The notes beneath the pieces are model-generated. The model worked only from the letters and a program-made list of their open reading frames with translations. It did not search any database and was not told the origin of the DNA. A DNA stretch of 64,000 nt from Breviolum minutum Mf 1.05b.01. Lineage: Eukaryota > Sar > Dinophyceae > Suessiales > Symbiodiniaceae. Both the position numbers and the translations under genes were made by a program. The stretch lies in the NCBI GenBank assembly GCA_000507305.1, contig DF239033.1, positions 1 through 64,000 on the forward strand, given 5' to 3'. This document shows, piece by piece, positions 12,121 to 24,692 of the stretch; position 1 is the first letter of the stretch; each line of letters starts with the position of its first letter.

Positions 12121-13090
12121 AATTCCATCCGTTCTCCTCCAAAATTCATATGCAGAAAGGTAGCATAGCATCAACATTCAGATCATCGCAGGGCTAAACA
12201 ACCAACTTGATTAAGGTGCTTCAGGCAAAGTAATTAAATTGATGAGTTCTAAATGTACATCCCCAGCTTGTGACATTTTGGTCAGGCGCTCCCAGAACTG
12301 TCTCCCAAGTCCATGCCCAGTTTCCCAGACAGCGGGCCAGCGTGGCTTGGCTTTGACTCCAGAGGCCACAGAAGTAAAACTGTTTCGGATCTGAAACATA
12401 TTGAAACCTGGTGCAGAACGAGTCCTTTTGTAGGTGAACTTGTTTTACCATATCAATCCACGATTTGAGAAGGTCATTTAGTTGGAAGGACAGATCTGGA
12501 TCCATACACCACACCACAAGTGTTCGAAAGTGGTGAGGTTAAGATCTTTCCGCATCTCTTCCAATCAGAAGACCTGGGATGAGATCAGGCGCCATTTCGA
12601 AACCCATGGTGACATTCCATGTGACAAGACTTGTGAGGCAAGGGCTTTCGGCATGCCAGTATGATACATTCGTCCGTCTTGTTGTATGGACTCAAAGGCC
12701 AAACGCCATATGTTCTTACTACAGTATGTAATCTAGGACCATCTCGGCCCAACAACGGGCAGTACCATTTAGAGGTTGAAAGGAAGTGGTAAGGAGATTC
12801 ACTGTCACAGCAAGCCGCGAGGCTTCCACGATTGCGAGCCCACCTGAGTAAATCCAAACAGATATGCGACTGCTATGCACCAGCAACTCAACAATGAATT
12901 GGCTCATTGTGGATGTGGGTTTGCGGCAACAGATGATCGCAATAATTAACGCACACTATTCACTACTTTCTAAGTTGGCTCTAAAAATAGTGTATACATA
13001 TGTAAATGTATGTAACCTAGATGGTTGTTTTGGCAAATGTTCCATCCATGGGATGCTGCTTGCAAAGCAACAACCTGGAGTGTGGCTTGT
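12121..13090. other. No supported gene
   Basis: Only short overlapping open frames on both strands are present. There is nothing with matched splice signals. Confidence 0.5.
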
Positions 13091-13094
13091 GCAG

Positions 13095-13160
13095 TCATTC
13101 TCATGGATTCACCCCAATGGAAAAGGTGTGATTCTCATGTTCAAAACGCCATGTTTTGAG
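13095..13160 (+). CDS. Probable 22-codon internal exon
   Basis: GGCTTGTGCAG precedes a phase-0 frame reading SFSWIHPNGKGVILMFK then TPCFE. It ends exactly at GAG/GTGACT, a good donor. The frame stays open past the donor to about 13304, so the exon may be longer. No family is recognised. Confidence 0.45.
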
Positions 13161-13407
13161 GTGACTTACTCGGTAAATCCTGAGCGATTTCAAAGCGAGG
13201 GTCTGGAGCCACAGGGCGGTTGGACAGTCAGGTTTGTCATTGTCAGGCTGATCTGGTGGCGTGACATCTGGTTTGTCATCTATGCATTTCATGACATTGA
13301 ATGATCTTTAGGAACACGGATTGCCGTGTTCAAACTCCTAAGCAAACTGTAAATTACAGTGATGTGACCTCCTGGACAGCATATATGAAGTATGAAGGCT
13401 GCTATCC

Positions 13408-13670
13408 CTAAACGATTTGCCGCAACCCCTTTGGCTCAAGAGTGAAGGGATTTGCGTGTGTTTCAAGCTCATTGTCCGTTTCGGTTGTGCTCAGAGGCTC
13501 CGTATCATCCCTGTGTTGTTTCAGGGTGTGCGGCACAGCCTGTGCAACTCGTGTGACTGACCTGGTTTCGCTGCGAGAATTGGCGGTGGCAACGCAATTG
13601 TGCCTCAGACTTGCAGTTTGGGGGAGTTTCGACCATAAGAAAACATACGAAGGAAGAGATGGAAGAGGCT
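13408..13670 (-). CDS. Possible 3' exon on the - strand, disordered C-terminus
   Basis: The - strand frame from about 13670 down to a stop at 13408 is polar and low in hydrophobics (for example VPHTLKQHRDDTEPLSTTET and ETHANPFTLEPKGLRQIV then stop), with coding-like codon choice. The + strand is also open for 94 codons from 13442. It overlaps a spliced-leader-like sequence on the + strand (13420-13440), so the two interpretations compete. No function is assigned. Confidence 0.35.
13420..13440 (+). other. Degenerate match to the dinoflagellate spliced leader (possible relic SL)
   Basis: This 21-mer matches the conserved dinoflagellate spliced-leader core at 17 of 21 positions by my count, including the last 11 bases TTTGGCTCAAG exactly. 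In dinoflagellates, mRNAs with trans-spliced leaders can be reverse-transcribed and re-inserted, leaving relic leaders upstream of genes. Here an open + frame follows at 13442. Chance cannot be excluded. Confidence 0.35.
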
Positions 13671-14333
13671 TCACGAGGGTTCTACGATTCATTTCACGGA
13701 TCTCTTCCGACCCTTTGCTTTAAATATCATCAGTCAATGCTACCAAAATAGTGCTGCTCTGGATGAGGACTTCCCACCCATCACAGCTCTTGTGATTACA
13801 CGTGATTGGAATTGGACCGGTGGCACACATCATGTTTCCGAACATTCCGAAGCAATTTTGAGGTTGCACCTCCGTCGCGGCTTGACACGGAAGTGTTGCG
13901 CGTGAGGTCCCTGGGAATTTGCTTCAGTAGGAATCTTTTGCACTTGGAATGCATAGGGATCTTTGCGGAATTTTTGTTGCCTTTAAAAGGTTAGCGGTTA
14001 GAGGTTCTGGCTGCTGAACCGAGTTCAGAGTTAGCGTTGAACTTGGAAGCCAGGGAGTCTTCTTTTGTGATCCCTATGACGAGAACCCAGCGGTCTTCAT
14101 TCAAATCTTGTCTTAAACCTTGCACCAACCGTTAAGAAGATAGCATTGCAAAATTCTTGGTATTATGTAGCATCAGTATATATAATGAAGCTACACATTC
14201 ATCTTTACGAGTGGTTTCTGACACGCAAAGAGATTGGCAATCACCAATGGTAATCACATTGATCATGATCCATTTCGATCCATCGGGATCCATCATGCAC
14301 TTTTCTTGGCGTCTTGTATCCCTGGTATTCCAG

Positions 14334-15761
14334 GCCGGAGCAGGAAAACTGCTCCCGAAGGCATCAAGATGATGGACATTGAAAACTTTGTGCCTTGGCT
14401 CAGATGGAGCGAATGTTCCAAGTTGATGCGGGGAGGCGGTGGTTTTGGGAGGACACGGGCACTGTGTAGACCTGCACGCGCTGCCTATCTGTCAGCAATA
14501 CCATGCACCCAGAAAAACCATAGAAAACCACTGCGGAAGGGGTCGGTGAAAAAATGCAGCTGACTGCTGAGGTTCTTTGTGATATGTCATCCGCAAGATT
14601 TCCAGTCTTGCATGCTAGCCCTGGCATTCAGAAAATGTATGGTGGCCAGGGCACGGGTGACTTCTTCGATGCTTGGCATGTAGATGACTGTGCCATTCAT
14701 GAAGGGACTGGGAGTCGAGGAGTGACGCGGGCCGTTCGGGCACGGCCATCAGCTGGCAAGATTGAGACCACTGACTGTGGCCACGCCAGGTCAACTCTCA
14801 TGAGAGCTACTGTCAAGGTTTCCTTTTTCTCATGGCTTTTCTGATGGACCCTCATTTCCCCAAAGGTGGCATTCAAGTAATTATAAGATCTAGTGGTGAG
14901 TGTGAGGGGTGTCACTGGTGCTCAGTGCCTCCAGTCAATCCCTAGTGTTTCAAGGACATGATGGAGGTGAAGGGAAGGCCCGACAGCCTCTATGAAGCCT
15001 CTTGGACCCACTGGGCTACTCGGGGTCTAATCTGGCACGGTCTTCCAGCCTTTTGAGATGCTAAAATGACATCCCATCCAGTTGAACCTGAAGCCCAATG
15101 ACTTTCAGAACAGGATCCCTTAAGAAAATGTCATGCCAACATGGCGACCCCTTTCTCTGCCATGAACTCGGAGTAACTTATTTGGACGTAGGCATACTAT
15201 TCATAATCAGATATAATCAGTTCTTTTAGTCATATGTCATACTATTGGAGACGAGCTACAGGGTTCTTGGTGTGATTCTGATCCACCAGCAGATGAGGTT
15301 GCTCATGCAGAGATGGGCATCGTGGACATTGACGATAGGATGAACTTCTTGAACCAAGAGGCCGGAAATCGTGGAGATGTGACTTGTAGAATGTGTTACA
15401 GGCTAACGCCACGTCATTTGGCATATCATAGTGTGGATATTTGTTTCTGAATGCAAAGGGAGCTGATCATAGGTCATAGAAGGCGCAGAAGCCTAGAAGC
15501 AGAATAAAGGTAGGGTTGCAGCAGAGGCGCACAAATGGTACATCACGTTTACCATGCGCAGAGTCAAACAGGTCGTCTTATAAATGCAAAGTCACCGGTA
15601 GATGGCACTAAACCACCGTGTTTGTCATGGTTCAGACCGGCCGTGGTGCAGGTCAAGAACTATGCTCAGACAGTGTTGCAGGAGCAGCCTGAACACGCCT
15701 TGCTCTTCATTAATCAGAAGAGCTCTGGAGAAGTGTTCACCTGCGAGCCGCCTGGCAAAAG
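14334..15761 (+). CDS. Partial multi-exon gene with PAS-like segments
   Basis: Exon A (14334 to about 14438) follows CTGGTATTCCAG and reads GIKMMDIENFVPWLRWSECS. Exon B (14560-14817, 86 codons) follows AAAATGCAG, reads LTAEVLCDMSSARFPVLHAS then PGIQKMYGG, and ends GTCAAG/GTTTCC. Exon C (15636-15761) follows CATGGTTCAG, contains ALLFINQKSSGEVFTCE, and ends AAAAG/GTATGC. The D-x(5)-FPVLHASPGIQKMYG pattern and the INQKSSGEVF pattern resemble the start and the central strands of PAS/LOV folds, suggesting a signalling or light/redox-sensing protein. The canonical LOV flavin-cysteine motif was not found. Exons B and C do not join in phase, so at least one exon between them is missing from this model. 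The start and end are unknown. Confidence 0.6.
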
Positions 15762-15859
15762 GTATGCAAAAGTTGTTGAGGCACAGGGAAAGATGGAAAG
15801 ACCCTTTTTTGAGAGAGTGTCACTGTCCAAAGGCACCTGCATGCCCTAGGACCTAGAAT

Positions 15860-17190
15860 TTCTAAAATTCAAGGCAATCCACAGCTCTGCTTAGCGACTG
15901 AAGTTCCAGTAGGCCATGTAGCTCCATCAAATTAATGTAAGCATTAGTGGGGCGGTGCTTGGCTGCGGCTAAGGATGCAAATTGAGCAAAAGTGACTTGG
16001 TCGCATGTGAGTGGTGAGATTTTGAGTGCAACGGGAGTCCATGCTGGCTTTGATGTTCAATATCAATCGATTACTTGCAAGCAATGTGATATGATTAAAT
16101 TAAGATCAAAGATAATTAAGCAAGCTGGGCACCGATTGCATCTGATTGTCGAACTTCGCCTTGCACAACTGATGAAGGCCTGACTTCATAACTTTGGTTG
16201 ATGTTCTATCATCCCAGCATCTGCAAGGGTACTTGTCAAGATGATCCGCACGCTTTTGCCACCTTATCCGGTGGTCAATTGCAGGCATCATCCAGAAATG
16301 GGTTGGTCATATTTGGTGGCCACCCATCGCGATGTCACGTCTGCATTGCCTGTTCCGCGGCAGGAGTTTCAGCACTGTAATGATGGGTACCCACTACAAC
16401 TGACACACAGGATAGGCACTACTGTAGGCTCCTTTTCCTTTGTTGTATGTGACATGCGTTCCATGGCAGCAGACTGGTGCGACTGTACCCGGTCCTGAAC
16501 TATCCAAAAATCCGCGCAGAACCAGAGACCCAAAAGCATCTCAGAAGTCAAGCGAGATCACTCTCCTTGTAAGGGATTGTAAAGGACGTGGCGTCCTACC
16601 TGTAGCTGTAATTTTTGTCCATTCAGAGTTTTTTTTGGTGATTTAGCATCTGACAATCGGGTTGTTGAAAACGTATTTTTTATTTTGTAGTCCAGGGACG
16701 CCCAATGGATGTCCAGGGTCCAAAAAGCTGCCATGTGTTCTCGGCATTTATCCTTAGGTTTCTGACGTGCTGGAGGCAGCACGAAGTCCAAGCAGCTACA
16801 AGTTGCTTCGGACCCAATGGGCACAGCAACGCCAACCCTCTAGGAACTCAGTGCCTGGGACTTGACATGAAGAGTTGACCACATCTTGCAGCAGTTCGAT
16901 CGAGAGAAAACTATAGTTATAGTTGATAGAACACTGAGCCATATCAGCCAGTTTGCCAGGTTTTCTCCGGCAGTATCATGATTCTATCTTCTAATGCAAT
17001 GTTATAGTTATAAATATGATGTAAGGAACTAGGTTTTCCTGGGAAGTGCATGTAGATGATGTTGATATTGCTCACCTTGCTGTGATGGCACAACTTGACG
17101 ATTTCATGCTGGCTCCGACTGTTGCTGAGGACCGGGAGTTTCATCAGATCCTTGGCTCGTGAGTTTATTTTTTCCCAAGATAGCCATGGC
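15860..17190. other. No supported gene
   Basis: Overlapping open frames occur near 16240-16650 on the + strand (for example a frame with TQKHLRSQARSLSL then stop, and another with SKNPRRTRDPKASQKSSEI). The correct one cannot be chosen and splice sites are ambiguous. Confidence 0.35.
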
Positions 17191-17199
17191 TATAGGGGT

Positions 17200-17590
17200 T
17201 CTTACTTCCAGTGGTAGGGGCATGTGGGTTGCAACTTTTGCAGAGGGTGTCATGCTGTTTGGCTGCCATGGCTGGGTGCCATGTTTGATATTTTAGGTGT
17301 TTGTGGCATGCCTAGGTATTTGTTATGCCACTTTGTTTGGTGCCATGTTGGTGGTACTTGTTGCCATCGTGCCATGTTTGGAGGCCTTTTCGGGGTGTAA
17401 TGGCTGAGTGCTATGGCGGGGCGTCATGACTGGGTGCCATGTTGTGATATGTTGGGTGTAATGGCTGGGTGCATCTGGGTGCTATGTTTGGGTTGGCTGG
17501 ATGCGTGGCCGGGTGCGATTGCTGGGTGCTGTCGCTGTGTTGGGTCGGCTGGGTGCCATATTGGGGTGGGCTTGGTGAGCCATGCCGGTC
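17200..17590 (+). repeat. Degenerate GGGTGCCATG-type minisatellite
   Basis: The core GGGTGCCATG (variants GGGTGCTATG, GGGTGTAATG, GGCTGGGTGC) recurs many times at irregular 15-35 bp spacing. The region is G/T-rich on the + strand. The reverse strand gives a Pro/Gln/His-rich open frame that is best explained by the repeat rather than a gene. Confidence 0.75.
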
Positions 17591-17599
17591 AAACACGTA

Positions 17600-19620
17600 A
17601 AATCATTCATTAATCATTTATTTGTTGATATTTATTACATTTTAATACGCTGTTCGGAGCGTATGCAAGCCAAATTTTGTTGCTTTTGATCAGGATATTT
17701 TTTTTAGAAAAGGGATGTGCAAGCTATACAAACATGTTTTCGCGGTTTCTGATTGTGCGATCCATTTAGACTGACTGGTGTATATGTAAAGGGATGTTGT
17801 TCCGGCATGATTGGTCTCGTGGAGATGGCGCAAATGGATTTATATGAATGAAAGTTGGAAATTTCCACAGATACGGTGGATCAAAAGGCGTGACACGGCC
17901 CTTTTTAAACAAGCGGATATGGAGTCAGCTGCGTCTACTTGCAACCACTGGGCAAATGCTGAGGATTGTCCATGCCGCTTGGCGAGCCACTTTGCTGAAA
18001 TTTTGGAACCTGGCTAACATGTCTAAGAGGCAGACAGTGTGCTAGAACAAGGCCACAGGTAGATACAGGAGGAGCACAATGAATTAAGCAAATGGAATTG
18101 ACTGCAGTTTTTTGATTAACCACCCTTCCGCCCGAACAAAAAGCAATGAAACCTAGGTGCCTTGGCACTGCAATCTAATAGACTCATCATAATTAGGTCA
18201 TGTTTGGTTGCCTTAAACCCTCTAGAATCCGAACTGGGACCCCTCAATGGGCAGGAGAAGATCTCCAAAACCTTGGTGGACGAAAACTCCTGCGGCAAAC
18301 CTCAAAAAGCTCGTTGTGTACCTTGGGCCGTGAGGGTTTTCGAAATGAGAAGACATGGATTTTCTGCTGAAAATCAATGAAAATCAGGGAACTGATGAGC
18401 TGACCGTGCTGACCTTTCAGAAGGTCATATCACAGACATACAGACATGTTGCAATAGTATGATTTTGTAGCGCATCCTCTGAGGTATGACATGTGTGTAG
18501 ATCCCGAGCCTTTTGTATATGACTCCCTGAAAATGTTCTTTCAGGCAGAAGTGGAGACAATTGCCAGCGTGAGCATCTCGCCGCCGCGGTGTCGGGGAGC
18601 AGCTTTCGGGTAGGATCTACATAAATTCGGTAGCAGTTTCACCTTAAATTTTTCATCATTGAAACTCTTTAGTTGTAAAAGGGGCCTTCAAAACAACAGA
18701 CATTGTGAATTCCAGAGTGAGAGCATCTCGTGCAGGTGCAGTTGGTGACTTCACGAACAAAGTGGGCTCCCCAAACAGGGCTTCTTTATCCATGCTTGGC
18801 ATACCATCCCAGGCACCGCATGCTCCATGTCCAGCCTTGCTCGTGGTGGTCAAACTGCCACAGCCGAAGATGCGAGGCGGTGAGCTTTATGGAGGGAGAA
18901 ATTTTAAGGTCAAAGGATATTGTTGGTAAAGTCCCAGGCACAGAAGCACTCCCTGTCAGTGCTATATAAGTTGGAAGCATCTTCTGAAAAGATTTGAAGG
19001 AATGAAGTTGATGGATGCATGTCAAACATTGCCAAACCACAGTTTTGTAGAGTGCGATAAGTAAACGCATGAAACTTGAATCTGTTTCCAATATTTTTCG
19101 ATCATTGTGTAGTCTGTACATGCATGAGGATTCCTGGTAAACTTTGAACCCACGCTCATCTGGCCAGGAACAAGAGTTGGGCCCCTGGTCTACCTTGCTT
19201 TCATTTGGGTGTCCCGGCATGACAGTTCAAGGCTGGCGGGCGGTAGCTCCACACAAAAGTGAACATGATGATGAATAGATGTGTGGCAAATTCAAAGATC
19301 CGCTATGGCATTTACGGATGAATGATATAATGGAGCTTGATCTCAAAATAGCTTTCACATGGTTTCACTATATTTCAGCCCATCTCAGGCTTTGTGTCTT
19401 TGTGTAACCTTAAATTCGGTTTGTGAAGTAGTTCATGGGGACGTGGACAGCTCTGCGCAGGTCTGCACTGCTGCTCTCCAGCACACACGAACGATCAACT
19501 ATCCCAAAAACGTATCCCAAAATCCAGGGGCAGAATCCCAACTTCACCCATTCTTTTTGGGTCTTTTGATCGATCGATCTTTGTTGTAATCTTTTTTTTG
19601 ACTTTTCATGGCAATTTCTT
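17600..19620. other. Candidate exons only, no firm gene
   Basis: A + strand frame at about 18190-18380 (NPLESELGPLNGQEKISKTL, ending HGFSAENQ then stop) could be a last exon. A + strand stretch at 17930-18045 and a 144-codon - strand frame at 18786-19220 are alternatives. None has homology or an unambiguous splice pair. Confidence 0.3.
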
Positions 19621-19652
19621 AGGGGTCACCACTGCCTGTTTATCTTACAGGT

Positions 19653-19866
19653 TTCGGAGACTTGGATGCAACCAACCTTGGCACCTAAAGCCCCCGTCCA
19701 AAGCGAGGTGCCTTGGCATGTTCCACCGACGACTTCAAACGTACGGAGAGCACCGAACGCAGCACTTCGGAGGAGCGGCTGTTGGGTGGAGCCATTGCAC
19801 AATATCACCCTCAGCCATGGCTGTTTCGGAAAATCCTTTGGATCCACTGTTAAGCTTGCAGGATAG
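19653..19866. CDS. Probable exon, strand and frame unresolved
   Basis: On + the acceptor TTTATCTTACAG is followed by VSETWMQPTLAPKAPVQSEV and on to VKLAG then stop. On - a frame (WLRVILCNGSTQQPLLRSAA…) ends at CCT/GTAAGA, the mirror image of the + acceptor. A second - frame (SRSSEVLRSVLSVRLKSSVE…) ends RFGRGL then stop and has the most G/C-ending codons. The segment is very likely coding, but the choice needs transcript data. Confidence 0.4.
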
Positions 19867-19964
19867 AAATCAGAATCAAGAATCATTGTGAGTGATGGAT
19901 CTTTCAGAATTTCAATGCATCTTGTGCCAAATTGCACGTGACGAGTGTCTTCAAAGATCATCAT

Positions 19965-20095
19965 CGTCATCATCCTGCACGTCATCGTCATCTTCATCCT
20001 GATCTTCATCCTACTAATCCTGATCCTCCTCCTCACATCCTGGTCCTCCTCTTTATCAACATCCTCATCCTATCTCATCCTGCTCCTTTGGATGT
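19965..20095 (+). repeat. Imperfect TCATCC/TCCTCA repeat
   Basis: A pyrimidine-rich run of CATCATCG, TCATCC and TCCTCC variants extends for about 130 bp. It looks like a decaying microsatellite. Confidence 0.7.
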
Positions 20096-20099
20096 TCCC

Positions 20100-22900
20100 G
20101 GTTTCTTCGAGCATTTGCTAGGATCGAGAGCGAAACCTTTTTGTGGAACTTGACGAACACGAACTTGGCAGCTGCACGGAAGTGTCTCGGCAACCACAGC
20201 AGGGAGAGATTTGAGAAGAAGTTTGATGGAGAGCGAGGTTTATTTTTGACACAATGGGCCGGTCCATGTGCACCGCTGATATCCCACCTTTTTTGCCCTT
20301 AGTTGAAATATGTTGAAATTGGATGAAATTGGAGAATCTGAAGAATGAGCCGATGTAAATTAAGTCATCATAGTCATCACAATTATTTTGGACATTCGTT
20401 CTATACCAATGTGGTGTCGATGATTCGATGATGGCGCGCCTCGAGGAATTGCCTGAGCCCATTGCCTGTTCACCATTGAAGAGTTTGCTCTTCAGCTTTT
20501 TCATCCTCGATCCACGTCATGAGGAAAATTTGGGTCCAGGGTTTGGACCCAGGTCCCTTCATGTCCACATGACGTTTAGAGGTGATGTTTTTTCAGTACC
20601 CCAAAATTGCAGTTAAAAGACGTTCTAAGAAGACTCGTCGACAACATGTTTTTTCAAAGCAGCACAGATATAGATTGGATGTCATTGGGGATGTTGAAAT
20701 ATGATGGAATTCTGCACCCTGGAAGCCTTGCATTTCCAGCGTCAGGAGCTGCCGATTGTGCTTGGCAGCCACAAGTTTGCCAGTGATGCGGGCAACGACT
20801 TTCTCCTTTCTGGCTTTGACTCCCGATTTTTGAACGAAACTTGGCATGGTTGGAGTTGGCCTATCGTAGAGCATTATGACGATTCTTTAAACATGTTTAC
20901 CCGTACTGGTAGGGGTTTCCAAAGAGTCCCCCGGTCACGGGGTCGCAAGTACGTGTGCACGTGTGTGCAGAGACCTCGGGCTTTTCTGCCGGTGTGTACG
21001 TGTAACCCTGCCGTTCGCTCAGTGCGTGCGTGTGACCCGGATTCGTTTCCGCGGATGACCCGTCACCTTTCCTTAGAGGTTTTTCCTGTTGATATTCCGA
21101 AAAAGTGGGTGGCTTTGCCTGTTTGCCTGCGTGCGACTTTTGGCTTACAACTCTGTATATAGAATGTGAGAGATGGCAGTTCTGCAAAATTTCTTCAAGC
21201 TGTTTGGGGTCTGAATTTGCGCCGGTGTATTTTTGTTTACTTACTTACATGTTTTTCTAAATAGAACCACCCTGTGGTGCTCACAAATAACATGGGGGGG
21301 CTTGAGCCCCAAATAGAATACCATTTTATTGGACGTTCTTTTAAATTTACCCGGAGATATTTTCACTTTGTTGGGATTTCTTCATTCTTCCTTGGGCCCA
21401 CTGATTTTACGGATTTCACCGGTGATCTCAGATTGGTGGCTCTCGTAGCAAAGGATTTTCTTTCCAACCTTGGATAACCTGAATTACAGTTGGGTATACC
21501 TTTGAGATGATCGACTCCAAAATATTTGAGGATCCAAACTCTCTGGGTTGGTTGCAGGGACAAGATAAGACACTTTCCTTGGATACCATAGATTTTATCT
21601 TTTTTAAACATATTTGTTCTTTACAACTGGTGCTCCTTTTCTTCCTGATATCGGATGCCCTCGGTTGGGACACCATCATTTTATTATATTTCTAACAACA
21701 ACTGAAACATATTATACGTATTTATCTCTATATAATATAATTTAGTATATTTATAATTTATATATTATATAAATTGATTATTGTATAATATTGTACATTT
21801 ATCATGTTATATTGTTTCTTTAAACACATGTATATCTTCTAGGTACTGTATTCACTTTCATTGTTTTTTTGTCTTGAAAACTGCCTCTTTGATTTTCTGT
21901 GTGAATAAACCTTACTGCAACAACAGTTGGGTTGCTATTTCCCTAAGGCCAAGGCATCAGCCTCCACTTCCGGGGATCTCAGGGCATCTCAGCGGAGCAA
22001 TGATGAATGGGGAAAACCCTGGTTTAGGATGAGAAACAGCTGGTGGCCGGTCGCTCTAAACATGGATGTTTCATGTTTCACAATGTGTGTTAATGTGTGT
22101 TTGTTATACCCACTATTCTTAAACATGTGTGTGTATCACATGGTTTCTATAATATTATGCGTTTTCGGTGGGCTATGTATCAGTTATATATTCACTTATG
22201 ATCTATAGGATTATGAGTGACCCGTAGTGCAACTAATATCCTTTCATGGTGCACCAGAGGCCTTGGCGATTCATTTCAGTCGAGGTATATTTATGGTCTT
22301 GACACATATGGGGGCCCCATTTATCTTCAGATCACTGTTTCGTTTGTGGTGAACTACTTCGGAAGACCCGTGATATTGGATAAATTTAGATAAATTTTGG
22401 TGGGTTTTTTTTGCCGGCAGCCACAACTATATATAATGAGAATCCTTACATATTCGGAAAAATCCATCAAACAATATACCCAAGGTGTTTTGGGCTGCCA
22501 GCCGCAAGGGCCAATTCATTGAAGAGTTGCTTGGCTGCATCATGGGGGTTTTTAAACCTTCGCTTCCCTAGTCACTGTTTTTTTTGCTGAGATGCACTGG
22601 CGATGCTACTTTTGGCGAAGTGATGGTGGATGCAGACCTTCAGAGCAAATCTGGTGAACTCGTCCCTTGCAGCTTGGCAATAACAAAATGTTTATAGAAC
22701 AGTCCGAAACACAAAAAGCAAGAGAGATTTTAAACAGTCTTTTGGACACTGTGATTTACCGAGTCGAGGTGTTGTCACTTTGAAGCAAGTGGAGTTGGAT
22801 GATGACCTCTTGATAGCAGGGGTCTCTTGGCTTGTTTTGGCTAGCACTTTCACGGTGCCTTCCCTGCATGAAAATCCACATGTAAGCGACAACACGGCTG
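20100..22900. other. No supported gene; AT-rich stretch
   Basis: A 153-codon + frame (20701-21162) and opposing - frames (for example 20593-20874) are open but lack matched splice sites. From about 21240 to 22460 the sequence turns AT-rich, with ATATA runs near 21720-21790, and looks intronic or intergenic. Confidence 0.35.
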
Positions 22901-22924
22901 GTTTATGGCCCATGGGTTCCCAAG

Positions 22925-23000
22925 CCTCCCTGAGGTTTGCCATCCGGCAGTGGAGGGGGCGCAGAAGCAAAATGACCTCAACTTGGATGAAGCGATTCAG
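22925..23000 (+). CDS. Probable internal exon, unknown protein
   Basis: After GTTCCCAAG the frame reads LPEVCHPAVEGAQKQNDLN then LDEAIQ and stops at the donor CAG/GTGGCT (1 + 25 codons). Composition is hydrophilic and helix-like. A second + frame covers the same bases, so confidence is moderate. Confidence 0.45.
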
Positions 23001-24692
23001 GTGGCTTCTAAAACAACATTCCAAAGATATTTCATGTTGTTCCCCTTGTGGGTGGTCGTACTTATAATACCTTGTTATAATACGGTTGATGGAACAAATC
23101 CAGTGCCAGTTGATGCGGGACATGCTTGTTTGACGTATTAGTTTAACAGAAGATTCATGAAATTACTGTGTTTCAACTATCCCAACTGCATTATTTGTCT
23201 GAAAATTACAGTACATAAAACATCATTAAACTGCGTTGTTTCCCTCATGAATATCGAGAAGCTGAACCTTGTGGGTGGGATGCCCATCCACCAGCTCATT
23301 GTGACGAATCAAGTGACGAGTGATCACGCAAAGTATAGTTGATGCAAGGCCCACATACAGCTATCAATATATTCATGATATTTTGCTTTGATTGACAGTA
23401 TTGATATCTAGCTTTCATATTTATGGATGATGTTTTCCATATTAAGACTCTTTAAAAGGTTGGTAACATGGTTTGAAGTTCATCCGATTGAAGGTCATGG
23501 CCTCAGAGTTCTTCTTCTCCGCACCAATGCGACGACAGACAGCCACAGATTGAGTCGTCCAGAACCGCCGGTCTGATCCTCCGACGGGGATGATTGGATC
23601 AAGCCCCATGGGAAAATATGTTTCGAAGATGTGAAATTGACATGAAAATGACGACAGTTATGACATCTCTTGATGCCTGCGATGAAGGTTGCAGGCATCC
23701 AAATTCAGTGAAAGACTGTATAGGCTGCAAAGGGTAAAACTTATGAAGGGGTATGTACGTGATTGCAACAGAATGTGGAATAGTCCTGAATAGTCTTAGA
23801 GTTGCGGTCGCTTGCGCAAATTGATACAAATTGACATTCATTGTTGATTTCAACTGCCGGGGCAGTTGAGCTTATTGTAGCATCGTGCATGCATGCAATG
23901 CATGCGCATGCAAAGACTGACATTGAAAGCATTCTAATGGCGTCCACTGTCGACTAAAACTTGGAATTCCATGGAGTGGGTAACACAGGGAAATGCATGT
24001 TCTTTCCTTTGGTGCGTGTGAAAGTGTGCAAATGTTTTGTCAGAACCATGGGCTTGGTCTGAGCTTTATCATGCACAAGGAACTTCTCAGAAGGCTCAAA
24101 TTGATCTGAAGGGGAGAACGGATGCCATTACACATCATAATACAATAATCCAGCTGGAAAATAAACTCCCTGATTACCTATCATTACCTATCCGCTGTTC
24201 ATAGCAGTTTGACCTTTCATTGCTGCACACCTGGCTGTCCGTTCATCAAACCCTCAGCACCGACTCTCACAATTCTCGATGGCATCACACTGATCCCGGG
24301 GACGACCTTCGATCACCTTCCCAAAAGCCAGACAAACATACCAAGCACATCCAAGCACAAGCTCTGTAGAAATTTCAATGGATGTTCCAGTTTGGTTGAA
24401 TCGGTGATTGGTCTTTCATGATGCTCCCTCTAATTGTATTGCCATGCCCATTGCGTTCCGAAAGCTGGGAATGCCTACAAGCTACAAAGATCCCACTTTT
24501 CTTGATGACCCAAGCATTTATTGTATCTCATAATCGTCAAAGTTTCAAGCTTTGGGCAAGCAACATCCAAGACCTTTCCGATTTGGATATTAGTGACGAT
24601 ATGACATGATACGACAATATCAGATAATAGGCATACCAAAGAACAAAATATGAAATGTAATTCGATGAGTGTCTTTTTTTCCGTGCTGGCAG

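Noticed and set aside
20701-21162. 153-codon + frame with CTC/CVQ cysteine pairs
   Set aside because: There are no splice signals or homology, and the opposite strand is equally open.
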